Notes: generated from the letters alone by a model not told the origin. A DNA stretch of 64,000 nucleotides from Streptomyces sp. NBC_01716 (GCF_036248275.1 NZ_CP109181.1:3224001-3288000), one strand, 5' to 3'; shown: positions 48,969 through 58,192, numbered from the stretch's first letter. Program-made: numbers and translations.

Positions 48969-49988
48969 TCAGTGCTTGGCGGGCAGGAAGCCGATCCGGT
49001 CGTACGCCTGGGCGAGGGTCTCCGCGGCGACCGCGCGGGCCTTCTCCGCGCCGGCGGCCAGGATCGAGTCCAGCGTCTCGGGATCGTCCAGATATTCCTG
49101 GGTACGGCTCCGGAACGGTGTGACGAAGTCGACCATGACGTCGGCCAGGTCCACCTTCAGGGCGCCGTATCCCTTGCCCTCGTACCGCTGCTCAAGATCC
49201 GCGATGCCCGCGCCCGTGAGGGTGGAGTAGATCGTGAGGAGGTTGCTGATGCCCGGCTTGGCCTGCGCGTCGAAACGGATCTCGGTGCCCGTGTCGGTGA
49301 CGGCGCTCTTGATCTTCTTCGCCGTGGCCTTGGGGTCGTCGAGCAGGTTGACCAGGCCCTTCGGCGTGGACGCGGACTTGCTCATCTTGATCGACGGGTC
49401 CTGGAGGTCGTAGATCTTCGCGACCTCCTTGACGATGTGCGGCTTCGGGATCGTGAACGTACTCCCGAAGCGGGTGTTGAACCGCTCGGCGAGGTCACGT
49501 GTCAGCTCGACGTGCTGGCGCTGGTCCTCGCCGACGGGGACCGAGTCCGCCTGGTAGAGCAGGATGTCGGCGACCTGGAGGATCGGATAGGTGAAGAGTC
49601 CGACGGTCGCGCGGTCGGCGCCCTGCTTCGCCGACTTGTCCTTGAACTGCGTCATCCGGGAGGCCTCGCCGAAGCCCGTCAGACAGTTCATCACCCAGCC
49701 GAGCTGGGCGTGTTCGGGTACATGACTCTGGATGAACAGAGTGCAGCGCTGGGGGTCGAGGCCGGCGGCGAGGAGCTGCGCGGCGGCGAGCCTGGTGTTG
49801 GCGCGCAGGTCGGCGGGTTCCTGCGGCATGGTGATCGCGTGCAGGTCCACGACCATGTAGAACGCGTCGTGGGTTTCTTGCAGCGCCACATACTGCCTGA
49901 TCGCACCGAGGTAGTTCCCGAGATGGAACGAGCCTGCGGTGGGCTGGATACCGGAGAGCGCGCGAGGACGAGTGGCCATGCTGAACAT
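48969..49988 (-). CDS. trpS: Tryptophanyl-tRNA synthetase
   Basis: 339 residues, a class I aminoacyl-tRNA synthetase that charges tRNA-Trp. The HIGH motif is [20 protein letters not shown]; the Trp/ATP site includes DLHAITMPQ and [44 protein letters not shown] is exact in [20 protein letters not shown]. The length is normal for bacterial TrpRS. The start may be the ATG at 49988 or at 49979 ([10 protein letters not shown]). A hairpin terminator follows. Many streptomycetes have two TrpRS genes; indolmycin-type resistance cannot be judged from sequence alone. Confidence 0.97.
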   Translation of the reverse strand: MFSMATRPRALSGIQPTAGSFHLGNYLGAIRQYVALQETHDAFYMVVDLHAITMPQEPADLRANTRLAAAQLLAAGLDPQRCTLFIQSHVPEHAQLGWVMNCLTGFGEASRMTQFKDKSAKQGADRATVGLFTYPILQVADILLYQADSVPVGEDQRQHVELTRDLAERFNTRFGSTFTIPKPHIVKEVAKIYDLQDPSIKMSKSASTPKGLVNLLDDPKATAKKIKSAVTDTGTEIRFDAQAKPGISNLLTIYSTLTGAGIADLEQRYEGKGYGALKVDLADVMVDFVTPFRSRTQEYLDDPETLDSILAAGAEKARAVAAETLAQAYDRIGFLPAKH

Positions 49989-50227
49989 TCTCTCAGGTGA
50001 CGCCCTCAGGTCGGGAACGGATCTCCGGTGAGCGGTGTGTCAAAGGCGTGATCACACGGGAGGTGGCGTGGCCGCCGGACGCGTGATCCGACCGGCCCCG
50101 CTCCTGGGGTTGTCTCCCAGGCCACGCCGGGGGCAAGGTTTCTTCGTCCACACTGGCGAGTGACCATAGAAACAGGGGCATCACCCCGCCCCGACCGGAT
50201 GGCTTGTCCCGACCGAACGGAGAACCC

Positions 50228-51433
50228 GTGGCGACAACGGAGAGTGCCATCGCCTCTGCGGAGGCGCACAGCGCGCACAACTACCACCCGCTGCCCGTCG
50301 TCGTCGCCTCGGCGGACGGCGCATGGATGACCGACGTCGAGGGACGCCGCTTCCTCGACATGCTCGCCGGCTACTCGGCGCTCAACTTCGGCCATGGCAA
50401 CCGACGCCTGATCGACGCCGCCAAGGCCCAGCTGGAGCGGGTGACGCTCACCTCACGGGCGTTCCACCACGACCGGTTCGCCGACTTCTGCACTCAGCTC
50501 GCCGAGCTGTGCGGCATGGAGATGGTGCTGCCGATGAACACGGGCGCGGAGGCGGTGGAGACCGCCGTGAAGACGGCCCGCAAGTGGGGCTACCGGAGGA
50601 AGGGGGTGCCCGGCGGAACGGCCAAGATCATCGTCGCGGCGGACAACTTCCACGGGCGTACGACCACGATCATCAGCTTCTCCACCGACGAGGAGGCCCG
50701 CGCGGACTACGGGCCCTACACGCCGGGCTTCGAGATCGTTCCCTACGGGGATCTCGCCGCGCTCGACGCCGCCATGACGGACAACACCGTCGCCGTCCTG
50801 CTGGAGCCGATCCAGGGCGAGGCGGGGGTGCTGGTGCCGCCGCCGGGCTATCTCGCGGGTGTACGTGAGCTGACCCGGGCACGGAATGTGCTGTTCATCG
50901 CCGACGAGATCCAGTCCGGTCTGGGCCGGACCGGAAAGACCTTCGCCTCCGAGCACGAGGGCGTGGTGCCCGACATGTATGTGCTGGGCAAGGCGCTCGG
51001 CGGCGGGGTCGTGCCGGTGTCGGCCGTGGTGTCGTCGGCCGAGATCCTCGGGGTGTTCCGGCCCGGGGAGCACGGCTCGACGTTCGGCGGGAATCCGCTG
51101 GCGTGTGCGGTGGCCCTTGAGGTGATCGCGATGCTCCGCTCCGGTGAGTACCAGCAGCGGGCGGCGGAGCTTGGTGATCATCTCCACCATGAGCTGGGGC
51201 TGATGACGACCGGCGGCGCGGTGGAGCAGGTGCGCGGCCGGGGGCTCTGGGCGGGCGTGGACATCGCTCCGTCGTACGGCACGGGCCGGGAGATCTCCGA
51301 GAAGCTGATGGACCGGGGGGTGCTGGTGAAGGACACCCACGGGTCGACGATCCGGATCGCCCCGCCGCTGGTGATCAGCAAGGAGGACCTGGACTGGGGC
51401 CTGGACCAGCTGCGGGCGGTCCTGACCCGTTAG
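50228..51433 (+). CDS. rocD: Ornithine--oxo-acid transaminase
   Basis: A 401-residue PLP enzyme of the class III aminotransferases converting ornithine to glutamate semialdehyde in arginine/ornithine breakdown. The GTG at 50228 has GGAG 5 bases upstream. Matching segments are RFLDMLAGYSALNFGHGNRR, MEMVLPMNTGAEAVETAVKT, FHGRTTTIISFSTD, the Asp binding the PLP pyridine N in LFIADEIQSGLGRTGK and the PLP Lys in DMYVLGKALGGGVVPVSAVV. The N-terminal SAHNYHPLPVV is typical of RocD rather than of acetylornithine aminotransferase. It stands alone on the plus strand. Confidence 0.92.
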   Translation: MATTESAIASAEAHSAHNYHPLPVVVASADGAWMTDVEGRRFLDMLAGYSALNFGHGNRRLIDAAKAQLERVTLTSRAFHHDRFADFCTQLAELCGMEMVLPMNTGAEAVETAVKTARKWGYRRKGVPGGTAKIIVAADNFHGRTTTIISFSTDEEARADYGPYTPGFEIVPYGDLAALDAAMTDNTVAVLLEPIQGEAGVLVPPPGYLAGVRELTRARNVLFIADEIQSGLGRTGKTFASEHEGVVPDMYVLGKALGGGVVPVSAVVSSAEILGVFRPGEHGSTFGGNPLACAVALEVIAMLRSGEYQQRAAELGDHLHHELGLMTTGGAVEQVRGRGLWAGVDIAPSYGTGREISEKLMDRGVLVKDTHGSTIRIAPPLVISKEDLDWGLDQLRAVLTR

Positions 51434-51500
51434 GGCATGTTTGAGAAGTCCCGTCCGGGCGATCTTCGCAGGGCTCGGAGAGAGATCGCCCGGACACGCC

Positions 51501-52685
51501 TCAGAGGATGACGTGCGGGAGGAAGCGGGCGTACTCGTCCGTGATCAGGCCCGACGATTCGCGGATCCCCAGGCCCGCCGCCTCGTTCTCGACGACCCAG
51601 GCGCCGAGTACGACGCGGTTGCCGTCGAAGTCGGGCAGTGGCGCCAACGCCTGGTAGCAGCAGGCCTCTTGGCGTACGACCGGGGCGTGGCCCGGCTCGT
51701 GGACGGTGACTCCGGCACCCTCGCGGCCGAGCAGGGGCTTGGAGACATAGCCCCCGTCGAGGGCGAGTTCACGCGGTCCGTCGAGGTAGGCGGGCAGCAG
51801 GTTCGGGTGGTCCGGGTAGAGCTCCCAGAGGATCGCCAGCAGCGCCTTGTTGGAGAGGAGCATCTTCCAGGCGGGCTCTATCCAGCAGGTGCTGCCGGTG
51901 CCGCCGCCGTTGTCGAGCGTGTCGATGACCTGGGGGCCGAAACGGTCCGTGGTCAGCCACTCCCACGGATACAGCTTGAAGCAGCTGCGGATGAAACGCA
52001 GCCGCTCGTCGACGAAACGGCCGGTCAGCTTGTCCCAGCCGATCTGTTCGACGGACAGCGCCTCGGTGTCGAGGCCTGCCTGCTGGGCCGTCTCGCGGAG
52101 ATAGGCGACGGTCATCAGGTCCTCGCCCAGCTCGTCGCCGTCGGAGTGGGCGAAGTGCAGGGGGCCAGGGGGAAGGAGATGGGCCTGGCGGCGCCAGGCC
52201 TCGACGAGCCGTTCGTGGAGGGAGTTCCACTGGTCGGCGCCGGGGAAGCGTTCCTCCATCCAGAACCACTGGGGGCTGGCGGCCTCGACCAGGGAAGTGG
52301 GGGTGTCGGCGTTGTACTCCAGCATCTTGGCCGGGCCGGTGCCGTCGTAGCGGAGGTCGAACCGGCCGTAGATGGAGGGCAGTTCGTCCCTGCGGTGCCA
52401 GGACTCGGCGACCAGCGCGGCCACTCGGGGGTCGGTGATCCCGAGATCGGCGAAGCGGTGGTGTTCGACGATGTGCCCGGCGGCGGCGAGGCACATCGCG
52501 TGCAACTCCTCGACCACGACTTCGAGGGCCTCGACCTCGGGGAGGGAGAAGACGTAGTAGGCGCTCTCGTCCCAGTACGGACGCAGGGAGTCGTCCGGGT
52601 AGCGGGTGAGCGGATAGACGAGACCCTGCTCCTCGACGGTCTGCTGCCAGCCGGGGCGCGGCTCCATGGTCCGGCGTTCCATCAT
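51501..52685 (-). CDS. Glutathionylspermidine-synthase-like ATP-grasp protein
   Basis: 394 residues of the GSP-synthase fold. Visible signatures are YGRFDLRYDGTGPAKMLEYN, ADTPTSLVEAASPQWFWMEE, a CWIEPAWKMLLSNKALLAIL block and SKPLLGREGAGVTVHEPGH in the ATP-grasp region. Actinomycetes do not make trypanothione, so the substrate is likely a different amine or peptide; the family is often found as an uncharacterised amide-bond-forming enzyme. It is followed on the same strand (that is, upstream in transcription) by the small lipoprotein gene, 18 bp away, so the two are probably co-transcribed. Confidence 0.9.
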   Translation of the reverse strand: MMERRTMEPRPGWQQTVEEQGLVYPLTRYPDDSLRPYWDESAYYVFSLPEVEALEVVVEELHAMCLAAAGHIVEHHRFADLGITDPRVAALVAESWHRRDELPSIYGRFDLRYDGTGPAKMLEYNADTPTSLVEAASPQWFWMEERFPGADQWNSLHERLVEAWRRQAHLLPPGPLHFAHSDGDELGEDLMTVAYLRETAQQAGLDTEALSVEQIGWDKLTGRFVDERLRFIRSCFKLYPWEWLTTDRFGPQVIDTLDNGGGTGSTCWIEPAWKMLLSNKALLAILWELYPDHPNLLPAYLDGPRELALDGGYVSKPLLGREGAGVTVHEPGHAPVVRQEACCYQALAPLPDFDGNRVVLGAWVVENEAAGLGIRESSGLITDEYARFLPHVIL

Positions 52686-52703
52686 GGCGCGGCCGACGCC
52701 CGC

Positions 52704-52985
52704 TCAGCCGCCGCCGGTGCCCGAGCAGCCGAAGCCGCCCCGGTCGACCGCCGACTTGTCGAAACTGCCGTCGTGGACACGGCCCTTGGTGCTCTTGCCG
52801 CCGTAGTAGTACGCGCCGGTGCCGGTGCTGTCGCAGTCGGACTTGGACAGTTCCTCATAGGTGTTCCGGTCGGCGCAGCGCCGGTCCGGTTCCGAACCAC
52901 AGGAAGTTATCGTCAGTGCGAGTATCCCCATGCCGCCGAGCACCACCGTGCTCGACCGCAGCCTGCGTTGTTTAGTTGCCGCCAT
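52704..52985 (-). CDS. Small secreted lipoprotein
   Basis: 93 residues from the ATG at 52985. A signal sequence (RRLRSSTVVLGGMGILALTI) ends in a lipobox TITSC-GSEPD, so it should be lipid-anchored outside the membrane. The mature part (about 60 residues) is polar, Gly/Asp/Lys-rich with four more Cys (C in RRCADR, SDCDS, GFGCSG region), and finishes GCSGTGGG. No family recognised. It directly precedes the GSP-synthase-like gene with 18 bp between them, a pairing seen in actinomycetes, and may act with it at the cell surface. Confidence 0.76.
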   Translation of the reverse strand: MAATKQRRLRSSTVVLGGMGILALTITSCGSEPDRRCADRNTYEELSKSDCDSTGTGAYYYGGKSTKGRVHDGSFDKSAVDRGGFGCSGTGGG

Positions 52986-53116
52986 GGCGCGCTGTCCTCC
53001 CCCGTCTGCGGGCCGATCCTTCGACCCGTCAGTCCCGTGCTCGCCGCACACCTTAGATGGCTGGCATCCGCACGGAACAGGGCGGTCCCTGAACTCTCCT
53101 CAACTACATTCCTTTC

Positions 53117-53764
53117 ATGCCATCCGCACCCGGCCGCCCCGCCGATCCGACCGTGCTCCACCCGATGCCCGGACAGTCGCGGGTGGTGCTGCTGAAACCG
53201 CTGATCACCTCCGAGTTGATCGAGGTCGGGGACTTCTCGTACTACGACGACCCGGACGAGCCGACGGCGTTCGAGACGCGGAACGTGCTGTACCACTACG
53301 GGCCGGAGAAGCTGGTCATCGGGAAGTACTGCGCGCTGGGCGAGGGGGTGCGGTTCATCATGAACGGCGCCAACCACCGTATGGACGGCCCGTCGACGTT
53401 CCCCTTCCCGATCATGGGCGGTTCGTGGAGCGAGCACTTCGATCTCATCACCGGACTGCCCGGCCGGGGTGACACGGTGGTGGGCAACGACGTCTGGTTC
53501 GGCTACCGCGGCATGGTGATGCCGGGTGTCCGGATCGGCCATGGAGCGGTGATCGCCTCGGGCGCGGTCGTCGTGGACGACGTACCGGACTACGGCATCG
53601 TCGGCGGCAATCCGGCCAGGCTCATCCGCCGCCGTTACGACGACGCGGACGTCCACCGGCTGCTGACGATCGCCTGGTGGGACTGGCCTCTCGACCACAT
53701 CACCGCCCACCTGCGCACGATCATGTCGGGCAGCGTGGACGCGCTTGAGGCAGCCGCCCCGTAA
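53117..53764 (+). CDS. CatB-related xenobiotic O-acetyltransferase
   Basis: A 215-residue left-handed beta-helix acetyltransferase of the Vat/CatB type. The hexapeptide repeats run through LVIGKYCALGEGVRFIMNGA, GDTVVGNDVWFGYRGMVMPG and IGHGAVIASGAVVVDDVPDY. The catalytic His lies in NGANHRMDGPSTFPF. The C-terminal helices (VHRLLTIAWWDWPLDHITAH) are characteristic. Family members acetylate chloramphenicol or streptogramin-type compounds, but most chromosomal actinomycete copies have unknown substrates. No linked resistance or biosynthetic genes. Confidence 0.92.
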   Translation: MPSAPGRPADPTVLHPMPGQSRVVLLKPLITSELIEVGDFSYYDDPDEPTAFETRNVLYHYGPEKLVIGKYCALGEGVRFIMNGANHRMDGPSTFPFPIMGGSWSEHFDLITGLPGRGDTVVGNDVWFGYRGMVMPGVRIGHGAVIASGAVVVDDVPDYGIVGGNPARLIRRRYDDADVHRLLTIAWWDWPLDHITAHLRTIMSGSVDALEAAAP

Positions 53765-53833
53765 GCCGGTCCGTAAGTCGGTCCGGCGCGTCCGGCAGCG
53801 GCCCATATCCCCCATTTCGGGCGGGCCGCACAA

Positions 53834-53845
53834 GAGAGCGCTCTC
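53834..53845. promoter_or_regulatory. GAGAGCGCTCTC palindrome, copy 1
   Basis: A perfect 12-bp palindrome 155 bp upstream of the DUF1996 gene start, with a central CG as in LacI/GalR-family operators. A second copy lies 111 bp downstream (centre to centre). Confidence 0.55.
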
Positions 53846-53942
53846 CAACTTCGATCACCACCAACTCCCTTTGGTTTGGCGCTACTTGACCGGCCCTGCC
53901 GCATCTATTGACACCCCTGCGGCCCGCTCTTACCTTCACGGC

Positions 53943-53958
53943 CAGAGAGCGCTCTCTG
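53943..53958. promoter_or_regulatory. GAGAGCGCTCTC palindrome, copy 2 (16-bp perfect)
   Basis: CAGAGAGCGCTCTCTG is a perfect 16-bp palindrome, 42 bp upstream of the DUF1996 start. It contains the same 12-bp core as copy 1. Its position would let a LacI-type repressor block the DUF1996 promoter; the LacI gene at 55690 is a candidate regulator. Confidence 0.6.
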
Positions 53959-53999
53959 ACACATCCAAGGAACTCCCCAATTCCTCCGATTGGAGTGCC

Positions 54000-54935
54000 G
54001 TGCTCCACAGACCCTCCCGCATCTCCTCCCGCGTCTCCTCCCCCACCCGTACCGGACGGCTGGCGTCCTGGCGCCGACGCGTCGTCGCCCTGGCCCTCGT
54101 CGCGCTCACCGCGTCGTTGCTCCAGGCCAACATGAGCAGCGCGAGCACCGGGTCCGACACCAAGGGCGCCGCCGTCGTCCGGGTGTCGGAATTCCTCGCC
54201 GAGTGCCCGTACAGCCACCGCCTCCCGGACGACCCGATCGTGTTCCCCGGGCTGCCCGGCGCCTCGCACATGCACAGCTTCTTCGGCAACGACACGACCA
54301 ACGGCCGTTCCGACGTCAACAGTCTGGCGAACGGGCGCACCACCTGCTCGCCGCAGGAGGACCTCTCGTCGTACTGGGTACCGACCCTGTACGACGGCAC
54401 GAAGGAGGTGGAGCCGACCGGCACCACCTTCTACTACCTGGGTGAAGGCGTACGCGACGACATCATCGCCCAGACGCAGCCGCTGCCGTACGGACTGCGG
54501 ATCGTGGCGGGCAACGCCAAGGCGACCGGCCCCAACGACGACACGCGGGCGCGCTGGTCGTGTCTGCACCACGGCGAGGTCAACCCGTCGACCGACTTCG
54601 TCAACTGCCCCGCCGGCGCGATGCTGGAGTCGTATCTGGACTTCCCGCAGTGCTGGAACGGCCGTGACCTCGATTCGGCGGACCACAAGAGCCATATGTC
54701 GTACCCGGTGGCGGGCGCCTGCCCGTCGACCCACCCGGTGCCGGTGCCGAAGCTGCGGCAGGTGCTCAGGTATCCGGTCAACGGCGATCCGGCCCGCTTC
54801 TCGCTCGCGTCGGGCCGCGGCTACACGATGCACGGCGACTTCTTCAACGTCTGGCCCGTGGCGGAGATGGAGCGGCGCGTACGTGACTGCATCCGCCCGA
54901 TCATCAAGTGCGGCGCCAACGGTCAGCCTTCCTGA
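54000..54935 (+). CDS. Secreted DUF1996 protein
   Basis: 311 residues from the GTG at 54000, 4 bases after GGAG. An Arg-rich N-terminus (RTGRLASWRRRVVALALVAL) leads a signal peptide ending near LLQANMSSAS. The DUF1996 domain shows RVSEFLAECPYSHRLPDDPI, the conserved SHMHSFFGNDTTNGRSD, SSYWVPTLYDG, FPQCWNGRDLDSADHKSHMS and the C-terminal GRGYTMHGDFFNVWP. Conserved His/Cys/Asp residues suggest an extracellular metal-binding or hydrolytic role, but the activity is unknown. The two palindromes upstream indicate tight control. A DUF305 lipoprotein gene follows after 110 bp, a frequent streptomycete pairing. Confidence 0.89.
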   Translation: MLHRPSRISSRVSSPTRTGRLASWRRRVVALALVALTASLLQANMSSASTGSDTKGAAVVRVSEFLAECPYSHRLPDDPIVFPGLPGASHMHSFFGNDTTNGRSDVNSLANGRTTCSPQEDLSSYWVPTLYDGTKEVEPTGTTFYYLGEGVRDDIIAQTQPLPYGLRIVAGNAKATGPNDDTRARWSCLHHGEVNPSTDFVNCPAGAMLESYLDFPQCWNGRDLDSADHKSHMSYPVAGACPSTHPVPVPKLRQVLRYPVNGDPARFSLASGRGYTMHGDFFNVWPVAEMERRVRDCIRPIIKCGANGQPS

Positions 54936-55045
54936 CCGGACAGACCTGAACGGACAGACCGGACCGATCAGTTCGGTGTCCGGCCGGGGCCGCACCGCGC
55001 CCCGGCCGGACACCGGCGCCCCTCTCCCCCACCCGAGGACTCTCC

Positions 55046-55615
55046 ATGAAGGCGGTACGCGGTACGGCGGCGGCACTCCTCGCCCTTCTCGCGGTGACGG
55101 GCTGCTCGTCGTCCACCCCCACAGCGGCCCGGCAGGACCCGCCACCGGCCCCAACTCCCGTCGGCACACGCTCCGGTGCCACCGACGCCGCGTGGGTCCA
55201 GCTCATGACCCCCATGAACGAGGGCGCGGTCGAGCTTCTGACGATGGCCGCCGACCGCTCCACCGACCCCCGTCTGCGGAGCTGGGCGAAGGACCTGGCC
55301 GCCGCGCACCGCGCCGAACTCGGCCGTATGCGACCGCTGTTGAAGCAGCTGGGCCTCCCGGCCACGAACGTCCACGAGGGCCATGAGATGCCCGGCATGG
55401 TGACGCCCGGCGATCTCGCGCAGGCGCGGGCCGCCGAAGGCGCGGCCTTCGAGAAGGTTTTCGTGCTCCAGATCCGCGAACATCTGGAGCACTCCGCGCT
55501 CGTGTCCCGTTCCGAGGTCGACGCGGGCAGCGAAGCCGCGGCGAAGAAGCTCGCCGCCGCGCTCGTGGAGGCGAGGGAGGGCGAACTCGACGGTCTGAAC
55601 CGCATCGCCGCGTAG
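55046..55615 (+). CDS. DUF305 lipoprotein
   Basis: 189 residues. A signal peptide with lipobox LLALLAVTGCSSSTPTAA makes this a lipid-anchored extracytoplasmic protein. The DUF305 four-helix bundle (ferritin-like fold) has WVQLMTPMNEGAVELLTMAA, RSWAKDLAAAHRAELGRMRP and a Met/His-containing loop (NVHEGHEMPGM), then FEKVFVLQIREHLEHSALVS. Related proteins bind copper or other metals through His and Met, so a metal role is plausible. It lies 110 bp downstream of the DUF1996 gene on the same strand and probably belongs to the same unit. Confidence 0.89.
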   Translation: MKAVRGTAAALLALLAVTGCSSSTPTAARQDPPPAPTPVGTRSGATDAAWVQLMTPMNEGAVELLTMAADRSTDPRLRSWAKDLAAAHRAELGRMRPLLKQLGLPATNVHEGHEMPGMVTPGDLAQARAAEGAAFEKVFVLQIREHLEHSALVSRSEVDAGSEAAAKKLAAALVEAREGELDGLNRIAA

Positions 55616-55689
55616 TACGCCGCGCGGTACGGAATCCGGCCACCGAGGGCCCGCTCCGGGCGTCGAGTACCAACCGGTATAAAGACTGC

Positions 55690-56739
55690 ATGACTGCCGA
55701 CGCCTCCCCGCCCGCGCGCCCGACCCTGGAGGACGTGGCCGCCGTCGCAGGCGTCTCACGTGCCACGGTGTCCCGCGTGATCAACGGAGCGACGACGGTG
55801 GATCCCGCGCTGCGCACCGTGGTCGAGGAGGCCATCGCCACGACGCACTACGTCCCGAACCGCGCCGCGCGGTCGCTGGTGACCCGACGCACCGACTCGA
55901 TCGCGCTGGTGGTCTCCGAGCAGGAACGGCGGCCGGTGGCCGAGCCGTTCGTGGGCCGGATGTTCTCGGACCCGTACTTCGGCCGGGTCGTGGGCGGGCT
56001 GCTGGACGTGCTGCGGCCGGCCGGTGTGCAGATGGTGCTGATGCTGGCGGACGACGCGGCCTCGCGCGACCAGTTGCTCTCGTATCTGCGCCAGGGCCAT
56101 GTGGACGGCATCGTCCTGATCTCCTCGCACGCCGGTGATCCGCTGCCCCGGCTGGTCCACGAGACCCGGCTGCCCGCCGTCCTGGCGGGCCGGCCCGGAC
56201 AGCCGTCACCGCTCACCTACGTCGAGGCCGACCAGGCGGCGGGCGCGCGGCTGGCCGCCGGGCATCTGGCGGGGCTCGGGCGGCGCAGGATCGGTACGGT
56301 CGCGGGGCCGCAGGACATGCCAGCGGGGCAGGAGCGGCTCGAAGGGTTCCGGGCGGCGATGGCCACGTACGGGATCGAGGACGTCGCGGTCGCGGAGGGC
56401 GACTTCACACACACGGGCGGCGCGGCGGCGATGCGGCGCCTGCTGGCCGAACACCCGGACCTGGACGGGGTGTTCATCGCCTCCGACCTGATGGCGCTGG
56501 GCGCGCTGCCGGTACTGCTCAGGGCGGGCAGACAGGTGCCCGACGAGGTGGCCGTGGTGGGCTTCGACGACAGCAACGCGGCGCTGACCTGCGATCCGGC
56601 GCTGACGACGGTACGTCAGCCGGTCGAGGAGATGTCCTCGGAGATGGCCAGGCTGCTGCTGAAGCAGATCGCCGCACCGGGCGGCCCGCTGCCGTCGATG
56701 ATCTTCACGCCGACGCTGGTGGTGCGGGAGTCGGCGTAA
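55690..56739 (+). CDS. LacI/GalR-family transcriptional regulator
   Basis: 349 residues. The LacI HTH and hinge are at the N-terminus: PTLEDVAAVAGVSRATVSRV, INGATTVDPALRTVVEEAIA and HYVPNRAARSLVTRRTDSIA. The periplasmic-binding-like ligand domain follows (IALVVSEQERRPVAEPF; VDGIVLISSHAGDPLPRLV; DEVAVVGFDDSNAALTCDPA). It probably senses a sugar. It is 74 bp downstream of the DUF305 gene on the same strand, so it might regulate that group through the two GAGAGCGCTCTC palindromes. It carries no metabolic genes beside it. Confidence 0.93.
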   Translation: MTADASPPARPTLEDVAAVAGVSRATVSRVINGATTVDPALRTVVEEAIATTHYVPNRAARSLVTRRTDSIALVVSEQERRPVAEPFVGRMFSDPYFGRVVGGLLDVLRPAGVQMVLMLADDAASRDQLLSYLRQGHVDGIVLISSHAGDPLPRLVHETRLPAVLAGRPGQPSPLTYVEADQAAGARLAAGHLAGLGRRRIGTVAGPQDMPAGQERLEGFRAAMATYGIEDVAVAEGDFTHTGGAAAMRRLLAEHPDLDGVFIASDLMALGALPVLLRAGRQVPDEVAVVGFDDSNAALTCDPALTTVRQPVEEMSSEMARLLLKQIAAPGGPLPSMIFTPTLVVRESA

Positions 56740-56749
56740 CGCTCCCCGC

Positions 56750-57106
56750 TCAGACGGTACGGCCCCGGCCCTCTTCGTCCTCCAGTGCGGCGGCCTCCTG
56801 CGACAGCCGTACGGCCTGAAGGAGGCTGAGCCCCGGCTGCGCGTCGCGCAGGGCCTTCACCGCCTTGACCGAGTCGGGGCGCCCCTCCACACCTGCGTCG
56901 GCTATCTGCCGGCGCGCCCAACTCCCGCGTATCTCACTGTCGGTGACCTCCTTGGCCGCGGCGAGCAGTGCGGCGGCCCGCTCCAGCCCCGGCCGCTCCT
57001 CCGGGTCCGCGGTCTTCAGCGCCCGGTCCACGGCTTCGGCGACCTCGTCGGCGTCGCGGACGACGAGTACGGAGAACTCCTGCTGCTTCTGTCCGAATAG
57101 CGTCAT
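56750..57106 (-). CDS. Small uncharacterised protein
   Basis: 118 residues from the ATG at 57106 (MTLFGQKQQEFSVLVVRDAD). The middle is helical and acidic (EVAEAVDRALKTADPEERPG, then AALLAAAKEVTDSEIRGSWA). No membrane segment, signal or known motif. A longer frame to 57226 exists but includes sequence that reads as upstream leader. It is convergent with the LacI gene, 10 bp apart, and separated from the betaine operon by the terminator at 57178. The family is not recognised. Confidence 0.7.
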   Translation of the reverse strand: MTLFGQKQQEFSVLVVRDADEVAEAVDRALKTADPEERPGLERAAALLAAAKEVTDSEIRGSWARRQIADAGVEGRPDSVKAVKALRDAQPGLSLLQAVRLSQEAAALEDEEGRGRTV

Positions 57107-57177
57107 TCCCGGATACTCGCCGTCTCCGGCCGCCCGCCTCAAGGGAGTTGAGCCACTTCTGAGGTACGCGAGCACAG

Positions 57178-57217
57178 CCGGACGGCCCGGAGCCGGTGAG
57201 GGCTCCGGGCCGTCCGG
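57178..57217 (-). terminator. Terminator of the betaine operon
   Basis: A perfect 17-bp stem (57178-57194 with 57201-57217) with a 6-base loop lies 18 bases beyond the stop of the binding-protein gene. Confidence 0.78.
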
Positions 57218-57235
57218 AAGCGGCACGGGCAGGGG

Positions 57236-58192
57236 TTACTTCTTCGGGAGCCAGGCCTCCCACGTCGACTTGTTCTCCTTGACCCACTTCTCGGCCGCGT
57301 CCGGGCCGCTCAGCTTGTCCTTCGCGATCGCCTTGGCGACCTCGTTCTGCGCCTCGGTGCTCCACTTGAAGTTCTTGATGAACTCGGCGGCGTCACCGCC
57401 GTCCTTCGCGAAGTCCGCGTTGAGGTACTTCTGGAGCGGGGTGTTGGCGTACGCGCAGTCCGTCGCCGTCTCGGGGACGTTGCAGCCCTCCTCGTACGCG
57501 GGCAGCTTCACCTCGACCAGGTCGATGTCCGCGTTGAGCCACTGCGGGTCCCACCAGTAGGTGATGAAGGGCTCCTTGTCGCGGTACTTCTGCTGGATCT
57601 CCTTGATCTGGGCGGCCTCGTTGCCGGTCTCCTTGATCTTGAGGTTCAGCTTCAGGTTCTTGACCAGGTGCTCGTCGTACGTCGTGTACGAGGGCGCCGC
57701 GCCCAGGAACTCGCCCAGGTCGCCGCTGTTCGCGGACTTGAAGTCCTTGGCGAACTTGTTGAGGTTCTTGGCGTCCGTGACCTCGGGGTTCGCGTCCGCG
57801 TAGTACTTCGGGACGAACCAGCCGATGTGGCCGACGACGCCGAGGTCGCCGCCCTTGACGATGGTCTTCTTGTCCTCGATGTAGAGCTTCTCCTTCTTCG
57901 GCGAGCCGCCCCAGTCCTCCAGGATCGCGTCGGCCTTGCCGTTGTTGAGCGCGTCGAAGGCGACCGGCTCGTCGAGCTGCTGGAGCTCGACCTTGACGTC
58001 CAGCTCCTGCTCCATGATCACCTTGGCGACCTCGGCGTTGGCACGCGCGCCGACCCAGGAGGGCACGGTCAGGGTGACCTCGTCGGACGCGGAGGCCGAA
58101 TCGGTCTCGGCCGCGCACGCGCTGAGCGCGAGCATGCCGAGCGCGCCGGCTCCGGCGACCAGGGTGGTGCGTATCCGCTTGGTGTGGGTCAC
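57236..58192 (-). CDS. Glycine betaine/proline ABC transporter binding lipoprotein (ProX/OpuAC type)
   Basis: 318 residues. A signal peptide with lipobox (GMLALSACAAETDSASAS) makes it a membrane-anchored substrate-binding protein. OpuAC-type segments are VTLTVPSWVGARANAEVAKV, FDALNNGKADAILEDWGGSP, KTIVKGGDLGVVGHIGWFVP and FITYWWDPQWLNADIDLVEV. Trp and Tyr residues in these loops form the aromatic box for quaternary amines. It is the last gene of the operon, 49 bp after the permease. Expected ligands are glycine betaine, carnitine or choline. Confidence 0.95.
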   Translation of the reverse strand: MTHTKRIRTTLVAGAGALGMLALSACAAETDSASASDEVTLTVPSWVGARANAEVAKVIMEQELDVKVELQQLDEPVAFDALNNGKADAILEDWGGSPKKEKLYIEDKKTIVKGGDLGVVGHIGWFVPKYYADANPEVTDAKNLNKFAKDFKSANSGDLGEFLGAAPSYTTYDEHLVKNLKLNLKIKETGNEAAQIKEIQQKYRDKEPFITYWWDPQWLNADIDLVEVKLPAYEEGCNVPETATDCAYANTPLQKYLNADFAKDGGDAAEFIKNFKWSTEAQNEVAKAIAKDKLSGPDAAEKWVKENKSTWEAWLPKK

